From Aquilaria yunnanensis (Eukaryota > Streptophyta > Magnoliopsida > Malvales > Thymelaeaceae), in contig CM077600.1 in assembly GCA_039654915.1 (NCBI GenBank), positions 43,136,492-43,200,491 of the forward strand: DNA of 64,000 bases, in the 5' to 3' direction. A program made the translations under genes and the position numbers. Under the pieces are notes generated by a model. The model saw only the letters and a list, made by a program, of their open reading frames with translations, was not told where the DNA came from and searched no databases. This document shows positions 36,892-49,470 of the stretch, piece after piece (the stretch's first letter is position 1; every line of letters begins with the position of its first letter).

Positions 36892-37680
36892 TTGTGATAA
36901 AATTTTAGTTAATAGTATTTGTATCTTGTCTCCTCCCTATATAATGCAGCATATATTTAGCTTCTGTTTCCTCAGAATCATACCTAGGGACCAAACAAAA
37001 AATATCATATTGTCATATTTCACCAACTTTAAATGTTGTGTTCAGCTAGGATTCTTGAATCTTCATGCTCAAAGCAGCAAAAGTTACAAAATAAGAAAAA
37101 GGGAATGCATAGGAGAAGTGAACAAAAAAAACAGAGAAATAAAAACAGGGCCCAGCTTTTGAGTGCAATCCAACGATCAGTTGCTTTTCCAAAAGCTACG
37201 TTATTTTGAAACTACTGGCAATGATTTTGTTAGACTTATAAAAACTCACCGTTTCTGCCACTTTTTTTTCGTTTTTTTTTTAACCTAGAATCATAATAAC
37301 ATTCAACATGCCCTCTTTACAAAGTTCGGTTGGTCAAAAGCTGGCCTTTCTGATAGATGAGATGGCACCTTTTCTCTGCTTTGAGCAGTACCAGCAAATA
37401 CGACATTGATTAACATGTTGCATGATGTCCTTTGAGAACAAGACTCTGGTTCGTAATGGCCGAAGTTTTCTTATCAAGGCATGTACATCACCAGCCCATT
37501 TACAGGTTGCAGCGGTACTCGCAGAATCGTACGTCTAACACTTAAACCCAAGTATTTTAAAGTGAAACATCCAATCCATAATTAACCAAGTCAGTGACAG
37601 CCATATATACACAATAGTACATAATAAAGGTATCATGTTCGACTTAAGAAGTTCTACTAAAATAAACTTGCATAGTTTGG
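36892..37680. other. Intergenic DNA, no gene
   Basis: The first part probably holds the 3' UTR of the membrane-protein gene. The rest shows no ORF worth calling. Confidence 0.45.
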
Positions 37681-37689
37681 GAGAAACTT

Positions 37690-38030
37690 AGGAACAAACA
37701 TCCAAGGAGCCCGGAGTAAGTGGCCTTGGCATTGCTTCATTCAGCTGCTGGCGTTCCACCTGATCTTTCAACTGAAATGAAGCACAATCCCTTTACCAGG
37801 GAAGCTCTGGCTACGGTACGTACGTCGAACTTGACGCACACATCAGATCAGTAGTACTCTTTCCTGCCAGAATTAATTTTCAAATATTTTCTTTTCGCTG
37901 GCAGGCAGGGCCTGTCATTGTCGCGATAGAACTGGTTATTGGTCTATGACATTGGGGTTGGCTACATTGCTGATTTCTGTGTTCTGGAATCCGATGTTGC
38001 CTGTTGTTCCTGACCCTCCCTCCATAACAA
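37690..38030 (-). pseudogene. Polygalacturonase fragment (last two exons)
   Basis: On minus, 38028-37945 reads GGSGTTGNIGFQNTEISNVA then NPNVIDQ, the GH28 segment that is GGSGSASNIKFQNIEMDNVD in the intact gene at 51023-50907. Further on, about 37815-37700, a second piece reads FPGKGIVLHF followed by stops, which aligns with YPCQGIVLQNV of the terminal exon. Stop codons interrupt both. Divergence from the 50.6-53.1 kb gene is large, so it derives from another GH28 member or is old. No signal peptide or catalytic exons remain nearby. Confidence 0.75.
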
Positions 38031-38059
38031 TACAGCAATGTGTCTGTGACGTTGTTCAT

Positions 38060-39166
38060 TTCTTTAGTTATTCGCAGTTTGTTTGATACATTTGCTAGAG
38101 TTGGAGTTTAAGGTGTGTAGAATAGTGTTTTTTTTTTTTTTTCATTTTTGTCTATATCAAATGTCAGTGATTAAATTGTCATTTTTTAAACTTTAGTACT
38201 TTGTTTGAAAATTTTATCAAAGTCTGGATCACTTTGCAACTTGTTTTTTTTTAAATGGATCAAAATAATTTTTTTAATAAATTTGATGGATCAATTGCAA
38301 TTCTTTAAAAAGTTCAATGACTAAATTGCAATTTTGAATAGAGGGTTGAAATGAGAGGCCTATGTAAAAATCCATCAGAAATAGAAATGTTTCAAGGATT
38401 TTGAAACTATCCAAGACAATATATTGCATCATTATTTGAGACGAAAGGAAGCACATGAAAGTAACTTGTAATCTGCCAACTCTTCATCCTCACAAATATA
38501 TCTGTTTGTCCTTTAAACTTAAGTTTGATTAATTTAAAATAGTTTATTTTTATTTTTATACTATTTTTATGTGAAATCAATGTCATTTAAAAACTAATAC
38601 TACATAGGTTTAAGAATCCCATAAATAAAAGTATTTTTATAATGTAGCCAAAATTTTATTAACTTTTATTTTTTATGTTGAGTAAGTAAAAAAAATTTGA
38701 TTATATTATATAAAAATAATTATTCATTTTAAATGATATTGATTTCAGATAAAAAAATCTGTAAAAAAAAATGTGAAAAATAAGAGATTTTAGGTTAATT
38801 TAACTTAACGAATCGGCGGCGAGAACTCAAAAGTTTGCCATTTGAAAATTGAAATAATAGGGGATGAGTTCATTAATTAATTAATTGAGAAACAAATGAA
38901 CATTAATGAATTCATTTGTCCCACCAGAGCGCACTTGATCCGACGGCCAGGATCACACTGCCTTGTAGGAATATCTTGAGCTAGCACCGTCTCAGAACGA
39001 CTAATTATAGTAGAGATGCAATCCTTACCTAGTTCATCAATTTGATAAACAAAATAATTACTTCATTTTAATTTATTATATTCTAAATTTGGCATATATT
39101 GTCATAAAAATAACTTACTTTTGAAATATAAAGTTAAGAATCCAGTCTAACTAAACAAGTACGAAG
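38060..39166. other. AT-rich intergenic DNA
   Basis: Contains a poly-T tract at about 38127-38143 and no supportable gene. The repeated word 'attaaattg(t/c)(a/c)att' hints at old MITE debris. Confidence 0.45.
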
Positions 39167-39180
39167 AGCTATGGGATATA
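39167..39180 (+). repeat. Target-site duplication of truncated LINE, left
   Basis: AGCTATGGGATATA; the right copy at 40856-40869 is AGCTATAGGATATA. Confidence 0.85.
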
Positions 39181-40855
39181 TTTTTTTTTATGGAAAGTAT
39201 CCTTGCATATCATTCGCATCAAGAAGACATACAATCAGTGGCAACAATGGTCAAAAGATGGTCCGAAAGCTCGTCCGTCCAAAGGTAAAAATCATCACAA
39301 GATAAAGGTATCTTAGCTAGATAATGAGCAACAAAATTTGCCTCTCTAAACACATGCACAACCTACCAACGAGCAAGCTTTGCCAAATGTTTGCGAATTT
39401 CCTTCACCACGCTAAATGCTTCCAAAGTTCCACTTGAATTGTTGAGAACTGCACTAACCACATCCTTCACATCAAGCTCAACAATGAGGTGGATCAATTC
39501 AAAATCCCCTACTAACCGAAAGCCCCTCCAAACAAGCAGTGCTTTTGCCATAGAACACATCATCAAGACCCTGCTTATGAGCTGATAAAACAGCTACCAT
39601 TGCACCTTGGTGGTACTAGATGACAACTCCGATTCCTAGATGTCCATCCACCCTTATAGCCACATTAGTATTGAGTTTGTACCATCCTGTTGGTGGCTTC
39701 ACCTAGCTAACCGAAGATGATGTGAAGGTTGGATACCATTTAGTGCTACTAGGTCATTCACACTTTTGTGGCATCTCCAATCAATCACTTCCACACTTTG
39801 GCTAGTACGCCCATGTACAACTTCATTATGATGTTGCCATAGTATATATGTAGAAGCAACAAAGTTTTTACTTTCGTCACCAGTCACCAAATATAACACC
39901 TGAGCAATACACTCCTTCACAAGTGAGCCATTAAATTTCATCATGAAAGCCATCCTTCTCGCGTTTCACACTGATTTCAATAGAGCACAATCTCTCAATA
40001 TATGGAAACAAACTCCATTTGGTCTTGGCAGAGGGGACAGGATGCTTCCTAAATGATGCTTCGCGAGATTTAATTGTCTCGCATTGGAAGGGAATTGTGG
40101 GCAGTCACTGGGGCAACAACCTCCTTATTTGCATGATCTTGCATGCACACACTATATCCATTCTTAATCTAGTATTCACCATTATTGGAGAAATGCCATA
40201 TCAACCAGTCATCCATGTCATCTGCTAGCAAGGGAATGCGCCAAATTCACTCCATATCTGAGGGTAAAAAAACTTGTTGCAACAATAAAGATTCTAGGCT
40301 ATCGATGTACATGTCATTAGCAAATTCACCATGGATTGAGGTGTGAAACTCCTGTGGGAAGAGTTTAATTTGAAAGACCCTACTCCCAGGACCTAATCAA
40401 TCTCCCAGATTCTAACAGTCCTCCATGACCTAATACACCACCTAGAACCCAACAACAAACTCCCCCCTCCCCCTCCAATATACTCCTCCATGTAAAGGAT
40501 GAGTTCGGCTTATATGTAGCTTCCAAATAAGAAGAAGACGAATAATACTTTGTTTTTAGGATTCTAGCACACAGAGATGATGGATTTGTAATCAATCTCT
40601 AGCCTTATTTCGTGAGCATTACCTTATTAATAAGGTCCTTGGAATCCAAGTCTGCCATCCTACTTCTTTGGACACAAACATTTCCAATGCATCCAATTTA
40701 TTCCCTTACCAGCATTATGATGTTTCTAGAAAAATTTATTCATACTCACCTCAAGATCTTGGCAAACTCCATTTGGAAAAGCAAAAACGCTCATAGCATA
40801 AGTAGGAAGTGATTGAGCCACTGTCTTAATAAAAATTTCCTTTCCACTCTTGGAA
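39181..40855 (-). mobile_element. 5'-truncated LINE with RNase H domain
   Basis: Minus-strand reading starts abruptly in the post-polymerase region (KEIFIKTVAQSLPTYAMSVF near 40840), then MITNPSSLCARILKTKYY (40595) and SFTWRSILEG. A zinc-finger/linker piece follows (39953-39699), and an RNase H-like domain (39566-39363, ALLVWRGF...IVELDVKDVVSAV). The 3' end is A-rich. A 14-bp target duplication with one mismatch flanks it, so truncation occurred at insertion. Several stops show it is dead. It is a separate, RNase H-bearing lineage from the LINE at 17.6 kb, where I find no such domain. Confidence 0.85.
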
Positions 40856-40869
40856 AGCTATAGGATATA

Positions 40870-41157
40870 ATTCTTTTATTTTGAGTCATTGCACTTGTTG
40901 TCGTGCTTCCACTCTCACTCTTAACTCCTGCTTCAATTTTCACTTTCATAACACTTTTACTTATTTAGTTAAGGGACTATCCTAGGTTCTTAGTGTGCTT
41001 AAAGGAAGTCGAAGCTTAATTCACCTATAAGCTATGGAATTAATGGAAATTTTAATTGATTAGGGGGTGAGAAAGCTTTACTTGTAAGAGTAGAATTCCA
41101 AGAAAGAATCTCTACACTAACAAATAAAGAGTCTCAAACTTATTCCTCTATAAACTA
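40870..41157. other. Short intergenic stretch
   Basis: No ORF or element recognised. Confidence 0.4.
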
Positions 41158-41505
41158 TTCCATCTGTAAAAAAAAAATGAAACATATTTTTTTTTTTGTT
41201 GTCCCAAAAAGAATGAAACATTTTCTTTTTTAGAAAGTTTTTAACTTCCAATTTTCCTTACTACCCTTATTTAAATTCTTATTACATAAAATCCAATAAA
41301 TTTTTTTTAATCTTCATTTAAACTCTCACCGCATAAAATAAAAAAAATTATTTCTTTTTTAATCATTATTTAAACTCTCATTGCAAAAAACCAAATTTTT
41401 TTTTACTTTTAGTTTCATAGGTAAAATTGAAAAAAAATATAAATTATATGCACGTTAATCTCCGTACCCAGAGAAACGTTTCAATTATTATGGGCCGGAA
41501 AGAGT
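41158..41505. mobile_element. Stowaway-like MITE, same family as 1-215
   Basis: Left end TATTCCATCTG and right end CCGGAAAGAGTA are degenerate Stowaway termini. The body repeats 'tttaaact(c)ctcat(t/c)gca' units like those, reversed, at the window start. Noncoding. Confidence 0.6.
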
Positions 41506-42180
41506 ATTTAATTAAATTAAATATTTAATTAATTAAAGAACAAATACGTCATTTACATTTGCATTTTGACCTAATTAGCTCACTAAATAATATTTTGTGT
41601 CAAATATACCATCGTCCTCTTCATCGACTTTCAAAAATTGATGTTTTGTTCCAATATTTGGAAAGACGAAACATCCGAGACACACTCGAGCATGAGTCGA
41701 GGAATTTGGCTATCTATCCAACGGAACCAAGTTGGGGTAGAGGTATAGGGTCGGGATTGGATCTTCTGGATCTCTGCTTGTCGTGGCAGCTTCTGGTTCC
41801 TGGGCAAGAGCAAGACAAAGCCATCAAGCAATAATATTTTTGAGAATTCATCCATATTTCAATATCGATTCTTTCGCCGTAGTACTAGCGAGTTTCTCCG
41901 ATGATAAAACTGATTTTGTCAGCGCTGCGGTCAAGGGATTGAACTTTTCGACTTTAATCACAATCCCGTTGAATTACTTGTGTTTGATTCTTCTGGTGGC
42001 TTGAACATTCCTGTCACAGTGGTGGAAATAGTCAAATTGAAGTTGGCATCTCCAAAGTTTCTTGGTGCAGACACTTTACCTTCTAATTTTTCTATTGGTC
42101 TTTCTACCTCTTATAACTCTTATAGTTGTAAAGATTTTGAATATCATTAAAAAAAAAAAATAATTAGCAGTGCTGTTCTT
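41506..42180. other. Unassigned region with a GC-richer patch
   Basis: 41600-42000 has higher GC and overlapping ORFs on both strands (41559-41834 plus, 41631-41855 minus, 41783-42004 plus). I recognise none of them. It may be a captured or decayed gene fragment. Confidence 0.3.
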
Positions 42181-42303
42181 GCGAGACCTCAATTGGTAGA
42201 ACCGTAAAAGGGGAAATTGTTGGGGCCATGGTACAGGTTCGATTTCTCCCAAAAACACTTGCCTCATGAAAAAATGACTGAAAATAAAATAAAATAAAAT
42301 AAA
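42181..42303 (+). mobile_element. tRNA-derived SINE
   Basis: It starts with a tRNA-like A box (CCTCAATTGGTAGA at about 42187) and has a B box (GGTTCGATTTC at about 42236), correctly spaced for an internal polymerase III promoter. After about 50 more bases it ends in a repeated AAAAT tail (42281-42302). No target duplication is certain. Composition and order fit plant SINEs. Confidence 0.7.
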
Positions 42304-43514
42304 CAGCATTGAGTTTTAAAGTCGTTGGAGTTATTGGATCTTTCTTAACAATGGGGACTATTTTGTGAAACAAACAAAGTATTAGTAGTTTAGTTGCTAA
42401 TTTTCCATGAGTCTTTTGACGAGAGTGGTAGATATCCAATCATATGAAAAATTTAGTGATGGATTTATCTGAAAAAGGCTATAATGATTGATTTCTGCTA
42501 TGATAGGTACTATAGTAACAGATTTGTGCTTTTTTCCTTTAATGGTATTTGTGCATTGAAAAAATTATTAACATTCACATTTTTAGAAAAAGAAAATTGA
42601 ATTCCAAATTTATAAATTCAGCAAAAAAAACCACAAAAATGTGAGTCCTATAACCTTTAAATTTACCAGTTGTTAATTGTTATGGTACAAGTTGAGAGGG
42701 AAATACTAAAATTGTTGATGATGTGAATGAATGGCATTGACGTTGCTATATCATCCGGGAGTGGTAAAAATCATGTTGGATGCTTGGATATTGACTAATC
42801 TTAGAGAATTATATTCAATTTGAATATGCTAAAGGCAACTTAGTTCACTGGGCCAACGGGTCAAAATGGGTAAGATCTGGTCAAAGCACAGATCAACTCG
42901 ACATGGTTTATTAAGAGAGGAAATTGCTTGTCAGATGTGTTGAAATTACAAGAGATGTCATTGCCTCCCTTCTTCCTTAGACCTTTTCAATGGCTACCAC
43001 CAAGCTCCAGCCTTTTAAGCAGCTCCCCCAAAATCCTTTGTAATCCACTGCAGCGGCATTTCTATTGTTATCAACAGTCTCAAACATTCAGGTTTAATCT
43101 TAGAATTTGACCTGTCAACTTTCAAGAGAAAATTGTCAAGGATCAACAACTTCATTCGATGTTGAAAATATTTTTAAGATATGCAAACTTATGTACTTCC
43201 TTTGTTCTAAAATAATTATCATTTTTTATTTAAGTATGTACCAAATATTCCTAACATTTTTTTATTTATACATTTTCTTTCAAGTTTGTCATTCTATCTT
43301 AAGTAGCTTATATGTTTGAAAGTATTCTAATACCGAAGAGAACAAACCATGCAAGTTTGGACTAAATTTCAAAATTATGAGTTTATCAAAACTTGTTTTT
43401 TAAATGTACATTATTAGAATTTTTTTTATTTTCATCCAAAATTAGTGAAATTGTGTTTGAATTTTCAAAGGAATTCAAAACTAATTGAGTTATTTATCAA
43501 GGGTAATTTTTAAT

Positions 43515-43517
<3 letters not shown>
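42304..43517. other. AT-rich intergenic DNA
   Basis: Includes a Stowaway-like terminus at about 43196 (ACTTCCTTTGTTCTAAAATA) without a visible partner. No gene. Confidence 0.4.

Positions 43518-43550
<33 letters not shown>
43518..43550. repeat. (TG)n microsatellite
   Basis: About 16 TG units directly upstream of the LINE at 43.55 kb. Confidence 0.95.
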
Positions 43551-43552
<2 letters not shown>

Positions 43553-46500
43553 GGTATACCACTACAGAGAAAGATGATGAAGGAGCAAGAAAAAGAGTGT
43601 GTGAGGGAAAGGATTATGGAGTTTACTGGGAGTCAGATAAGCAAGGGCAAAGCTTGGTCCAAATGAAGATTGGAAGAGTATGAAGTGAGTAACTACAACA
43701 TTCTTGTTTGCAAACTTTCCTAAAAACTAGTATGCAAAAGATTTTAGAAAGGTCTTTTAGCATTACGGTATGGTGGTTGATATCTTTGTTTTTCATAGAA
43801 GAATCAAGCTGGGATGGAGATTTGGATTTATTAGATTTCCAAAGTCTGAAAATGTGGAAGGAAAGCAACTCAATCAAATTTGGATAAGTTCTTTCAAACT
43901 GAGAGTGAACATTGTAAAGTTCAATAGAATGGGCCAGTGTGAAGCAAAGAAAGTATCATGGAGAGTGACTAAACCTCCTAATCAGGGCCGATGTAAGGAG
44001 GTTCAACCAAGTAGAAGTTATTAGGAATCATCCATCTCTCACAAGAATGTATCTAAAGCAGAGTGGGTAAGACTGGAATTCAAAGCAAAAGACTCAAAAT
44101 TGAATTGTCTAGATTGTTGCGTAATGGGTAAGGTCAAAAGTTTGGATTTGATCAGAGGATTGTAAAAAAAAAATTATCATGAAAAGATCGGTCCCTGTAG
44201 TTTGAAACCACTGGGTGGCAAGAAGTTCTTGTAGAGTGTGAATCTGCAGAAGTACTTTCAAAGCTTTTATCTACAGCATCAGAGTGGATGGATCAATGGT
44301 TTTGTAGTATATCAATGTGGAACAGTTAGTTAGAGCAAGCCAAATGTGATACTTGGCTTTGAATAGAATGGGTCCCTTTACCTACTTGGAATGATCAAGT
44401 ATTCACCACTCTAGTAGTGTTATATAGTTCAATTATTTCAATGGACCAGAAAAGTTGCTCAAAGAAAAATCTTCATTATGGAAGAGTTTTATTCTCAGCA
44501 AGCTATCCAAATCTCATTGAAAGAATGGTCCGAGTAAAAATTGATGATGCAGTTTATAATGTTTAAGTATTTGAAGACAAAACATCAGGCATTCATCAAG
44601 TTATGCAGTGTCCTAGTTCAATGTAACTAGATGATCAAGGCTCATCAGAAGATTTAGGATCAAAAACCAAATGGCTCAGCAGTTTTTAATGAATCAGAAG
44701 GTATGTCATTCTTTGACCAGGATGAGGTAGTTAAAGAGTTAGAACTCAAGGAAAAGATTCTTGGGATAGGCATCAATTCAAATTTGAACTCAAAAGATAT
44801 TGTTAAACAAGTAAATGACAAATTTGTGGGAAACTTAAGCATTAATGTTTCAATGCATATAGATGAAAAAAGTGCTTTAACTATTGGTTCTAATTCTAAT
44901 ATAGAAGAGTCTCAGAGACAAGGAAATCAAAAGACCAAGAAGTTAACCATAAATGGGCTTTTTGATCAGCCTAACAAAGAATTTGGGAGCAGAGGTAAAA
45001 TGACAAAAGGCCTAAAATGGGAATTCTTAAGCAAAATCTCTACAACCCAAGAAAAAATGATAAAAAAGAAACAAAAAAAGGAACCTTGTTCAAAGACAGG
45101 AAAAAAGGATTCTGTTAATGCGGAGAGTCTTGATAATTTAATAGCTTATAAGAATGAGGTCTTAACGAAAAATCAATCTCAAGTTGTTATCTCTGATGAA
45201 GATCCTAGAGATGAGGTTGAAAAGACTTGGGAGTTAAGGAAGAAACTGGGATTAGCAATAGATGGCATGCAACAGGAAATAGTTAATGAGATAAAGAAAA
45301 TTACTAATGATACCGAGGTAAATTCAAAGGAATGAGCTGAAGTTGACCACCAATGAAGATACTCAGCTACAATATCAGAGGCCTTGGATGAAAAGGGAAA
45401 AAGCTAGCATTAAAGAGTCTCATCACTCAGGAGAAAATCGAGTTTTTTATGCTGCAAAAAACTAAAGTTTTGGAAATAAATATAGAATCTGTTCAAGCAA
45501 TGAGGATGAGGGATAATTTTGATTTTGCCTTCACAAGATCCGAGGGCAAGTCAAGAGGTTTATTATGTATATGGAGCGTCGATGTTTTTAACAAGATTGA
45601 TGCATTCTCTGGAAATGGTTTCTTTAGGGTTGTAGGTAATTGGTCTGGTCATGACATGCTAATTTTAACGATAAATATTTATGGCCCTCAAAAAGCTAAT
45701 AAAAAACGCAAGCTATGGGATAATCTGAGCCTTTTAGTGAACAATTTTCAAGGGGCATGGTGTTGCATGGGAGACTTCAATGCTATAAAACTAAAGCTAA
45801 AAAGGAAAGGGTATGACAACAATGATGGTGAAATTAGAGACTTCAATCATTTCCTTCAAATTACTTAGGTGAAAGATCTACCTCTATGTGCATGCAAGTT
45901 CACGATACAATTCAAAGGGTTACAAAATGAGCAGACTTAACAGAACAGTGATGTCAAATGAGTTTCTACATTGCTGGTCAAATCTTTCACTAATGGGTCT
46001 GAAATGGTGCTTGTTTAACCATTGTCCAATCCTACTCAAACAATTGAGTGTAAACTTTGGGCATACTTCTTTTGAATTCAATGATGTTTAGTTATTACAT
46101 GAAGAATTTCATAAATTTATGAGTAAGAATCAAATAGCTTTGAGTTTACAGGCTGTGGAAGCTTTATCTTGAAAACAAAAAGCTAAAAGGGCTAAAGACG
46201 AGCTTGAAAAAGTAGAACCAAGAAATCTTTAGGAGTATAGATTCAAATATGGAGAAAATCAGAATTAAATTGGATGAATTTGATCAGAAGGAAAAAAGCT
46301 ACGGATCTTGATGATACATATATCAGTTAGAGAAAGCTTTTTGACAAGACAATTTTGGGAACACTTGGAGAGGAAGGAAATTTTCTTGAAGCAAAAGGCA
46401 AGGGACAAATGGGTGAAAAAGTGAGATGAAAATACTTCATACTTCCATAGATGTATAAAACAAAGTTACAAGAGGTTGGCAATAAAAGCTATGTCTTTCA

Positions 46501-47802
46501 ATGGCAAGTGGATGAAATGCCAGAAGTTATAAAAGATGCTGCATACTATTTCTTTAAGGACAAATTCAAAGAGGAAGTCTAATATAAACCATCTTTTGCT
46601 TCCAACAAATTGAAAAAATTAGGTTCTATGAGTCAAATTTTCTTAAACCTCTAATAGAGGGGGAAGAAATAAATAAAAAAATAGTATGGGATTGTGGCAG
46701 CTCTAAATCTCCTAGGCTTGATGATTTTAACTTCAGTTTTTTAAACACTATTAGAGCACTGTAAAAGATGACATAATCAATTTTGTTAAGGATTTTGAGG
46801 CATCAAGTAAGTTCGGTAAATGATGCAATTCTTCTTTCATTACACTCATTCCTAAAAAGGTATATCCGTTAAATTTGAGTGAGTATAGACCTATAAGTTT
46901 GATTGGCTCGATGTATAAAATTGTGTCAAAATCCTAGCGAGAAGGCTTAGAAGCGTAATACATCTTATTATCTGCAGCACTCAATTTGCATTCATCTCTA
47001 GAAGGCAAATACCGGATGGAATTCTTATAGCCAATGAGACTATCAATTTTATGAAAAGGGCAAATAAAAAGTAGTCATCCTCAAAATAGACTTTGAAAAA
47101 GCATTCGACAATATGAATTGGGAATTTTTCTTCTCAACGATGAGACAAATGAATTTTAGGGAAAAATGGGTCAACTGAAGAAAGGAATGCATAAGTTCAA
47201 CTTTTGTTTCTATATTATTAAATGGCTGTCCAGCAAAAGGAATTCTCAATGGAAAAGGGACTATGTCAAGGGGATCCTTTATCTTTTTTTTTTTTTCTTT
47301 TTGATAGTAGTTCAAGTTTTACATTGATTGCTTGATGAGGCAGTTGCTTTAGAAGAATTAAAATGGTTGAAGATGAGAAAGAACAAAGTGGAAATCTCAC
47401 ATCTCCAATTTGCTAAAGATATACTTCTATTTGAAGAGTGGAATGATTACAATATTGCCAACTAAAATATGTCATGCACAATTTTTAACTCCTATCAAGC
47501 ATTAATATCAATCCGAGTAAGAGTAGTTTAGTTGGTGTAAATGTGAGCCCAGAAATAAGTGAACAGATTGGGCTTGTCAATTGGTTGAAAAGAGGGTTCT
47601 ATCCATTTTACTTATCTTGGCATGTTAGTTGGAGCTTCAATGAAGTGGATGGCTCCTTGGAAAATTATTGTGGATAAAGTAAAATCGAAGCTAGCTGTGT
47701 GGAGAGCAAAACTAATGTTTGTAGGTGCCTATCTCACACTCCTAAAATCTTGCATTTCAAATACACTTCAATCCCTTGAATCTCTTTGATCGCATTCATT
47801 TT

Positions 47803-47822
47803 GGGGGGGGGGGGGGGGGGGG
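47803..47822 (+). repeat. Poly-G tract (20 G) in the LINE
   Basis: Twenty G in a row where the sister LINE at 20.35 kb has an interrupted G-rich stretch coding FWGGG. Either expanded by slippage or an assembly artefact. Confidence 0.85.
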
Positions 47823-48147
47823 TGGCGGTGAAGGTATAAATAAAAACATCTGCTGGGTACCTTGATGTAAATTATTTTGGATAAGCAGTGGGGGGTCTAA
47901 TTGTGGATTCTCTAGTGGGAAAAAAACTTAGCTCTTCTATTAAAATGGTGGTGAAGGTTTTGGGTAGAGATTGATTCTTTTTGGAGAAAAGTAATTACTC
48001 CTATCTATGGGGAGAAAGGTGGACTCAATAGCTCTTCTTATTGCATCATCTAGGATGATATAATAAGAGCAAGTGAAAATTTATTAAACAAAGATGTTGA
48101 TTTAAACAACCTTGTCTCTTAGAAAGTATGGAATGGAGAAAAACTAA

Positions 48148-48443
48148 GGTGGTGTTTGGATATGAAAATTTTTCTTATTTTTCTTTTCTAAATTTTCTTT
48201 GATAGAAGTTTGAGTGCATAGGTAGTTTTAATGATTTAGAAAACCTTGTTTTCTAAATTTTAGAAAACTCATGTTATACAATAGAAAACTTTGTTTTAAA
48301 TGCTTTCCATTTTAACACATGAATTTTCCAAAGCTTAGAAAACAGAGTTTTCCATATCCTTAAAACATGTTATACACTCAAATTTTCATCAAAGAAAATT
48401 TGAAAAAGAGAAATGAGAAAATTTTCTACAACTAAACGCTACC
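48148..48443. mobile_element. Tourist-like MITE, copy 2, inside the LINE
   Basis: Ends GGTGGTGTTTGG and, reversed, GGTAGCGTTTAG, flanked by TAA on both sides (48145-48147, 48444-48446). The 296-bp body folds on itself. GG-start termini and a TAA target are typical of PIF/Harbinger-type MITEs. The same family occurs at 32113. Confidence 0.85.
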
Positions 48444-49470
48444 TAAGCTTTTGGACAAACAGTTGGTGTGGTGATGAGCCATTATCTAATTCCTTTCCTA
48501 GATTGTATAGATTATTAGCCAAGAAAATCTCAAAATTTGTGAAATGGGAAATTGGGAAGGTGATTTTTGGATTTGGAACTGTAAATGGCGTAGTGCCTCT
48601 AGGGGAAGAAAACTTACAGAACTTACGGCTTTATTATCTTTATTAGAGACTATAAGCTTAAACAGGACCATGGAGGACGCAGTTCATTGAAAGCTCTCAA
48701 GTGATGGAATTTTTTCATTCAAAAACTTGGCAAAACATCTAGAGGAGCGTACAGCAGGAGCAATATTACAAAGATCAGACTTCTGTTAGAATAGCTGGTG
48801 TCCCATCAAAGTTAACTTCTTTGTGTGGAGAGTAACTCAAGATAGGATTACAATAAAGATAAACATGCATTCTTGTGGCATCCAGCTTCAGAATATTCTC
48901 TACCCATCATGTAGTCAAGTTTCTGAAGACACAATACATGTTCTTTTACAATGCTTAATTTCAAAACAGGTCTAGCTTTCAATTTTTCAATAGTGGGGCA
49001 GCCTACCAACGATACCAGATGATATTATACATCTACTCAGTCTTCCTCTAGTTTCCTTGCCATCAAATGGGAGATGTGCATGGAATGTAACTTGCAAAAA
49101 GTGGCTTTGTGGTCATTATTGAAGGAACGAAACAAGAATGTAACTTGTAAAGCGGCTCTTTGGTCATTATGGAAGAAACGAAACAAAGTCATTTTTTAAA
49201 GTAAGCATTTGAATATCACAGATCTTTTCTCTTTAGTACAGCTATTCTCTCATTTTTGGCCCTCGAAGAGGATGGGTAATTCATTTGTTTCTTTTTAGGA
49301 GTGGTGTCTCAATTGTAGCTTGTGTGTTTAGTCATTCTTATGTTTCCATGTGTCTTTAATTCCTAAAATTGATTACGTTGTTAAGGTTTTGGATTGTTGC
49401 TTTATTGTTCTACCTATTTTCCAACTTCTAGCTGGCTTTAAATGAAAGTCATTGTCTTGCCGATCAAAAA

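Larger units (their letters stand above)
43551..49470 (+). mobile_element. Decayed L1-type LINE on the plus strand
   Basis: Order matches the LINE at 17.6 kb. ORF1 has a DUF4283-type domain (about 43745-43935, WRFGFIRFPK, SFKLRVNIVKFNR) and a charged tail (44703-45335). The endonuclease is at 45355-46090 (ISYN-like start, NIYGPQ, WCCMGDFNAIK). Reverse-transcriptase blocks follow: [18 protein letters not shown] near 46880, then KGLCQGDPLS near 47260, then LQFAKDILLF near 47405 where YADD is expected. A C-terminal zinc-binding region lies near 48800-48980 (KVNFFVWRVT). The 3' end 'ttgccgatcaaaaaa' is at about 49455. Frameshifts and stops are frequent. Candidate target copies are AATATTGTGTGTG (left, 43512) and AATATTCGTGCG (right, 49469). 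Confidence 0.85.
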
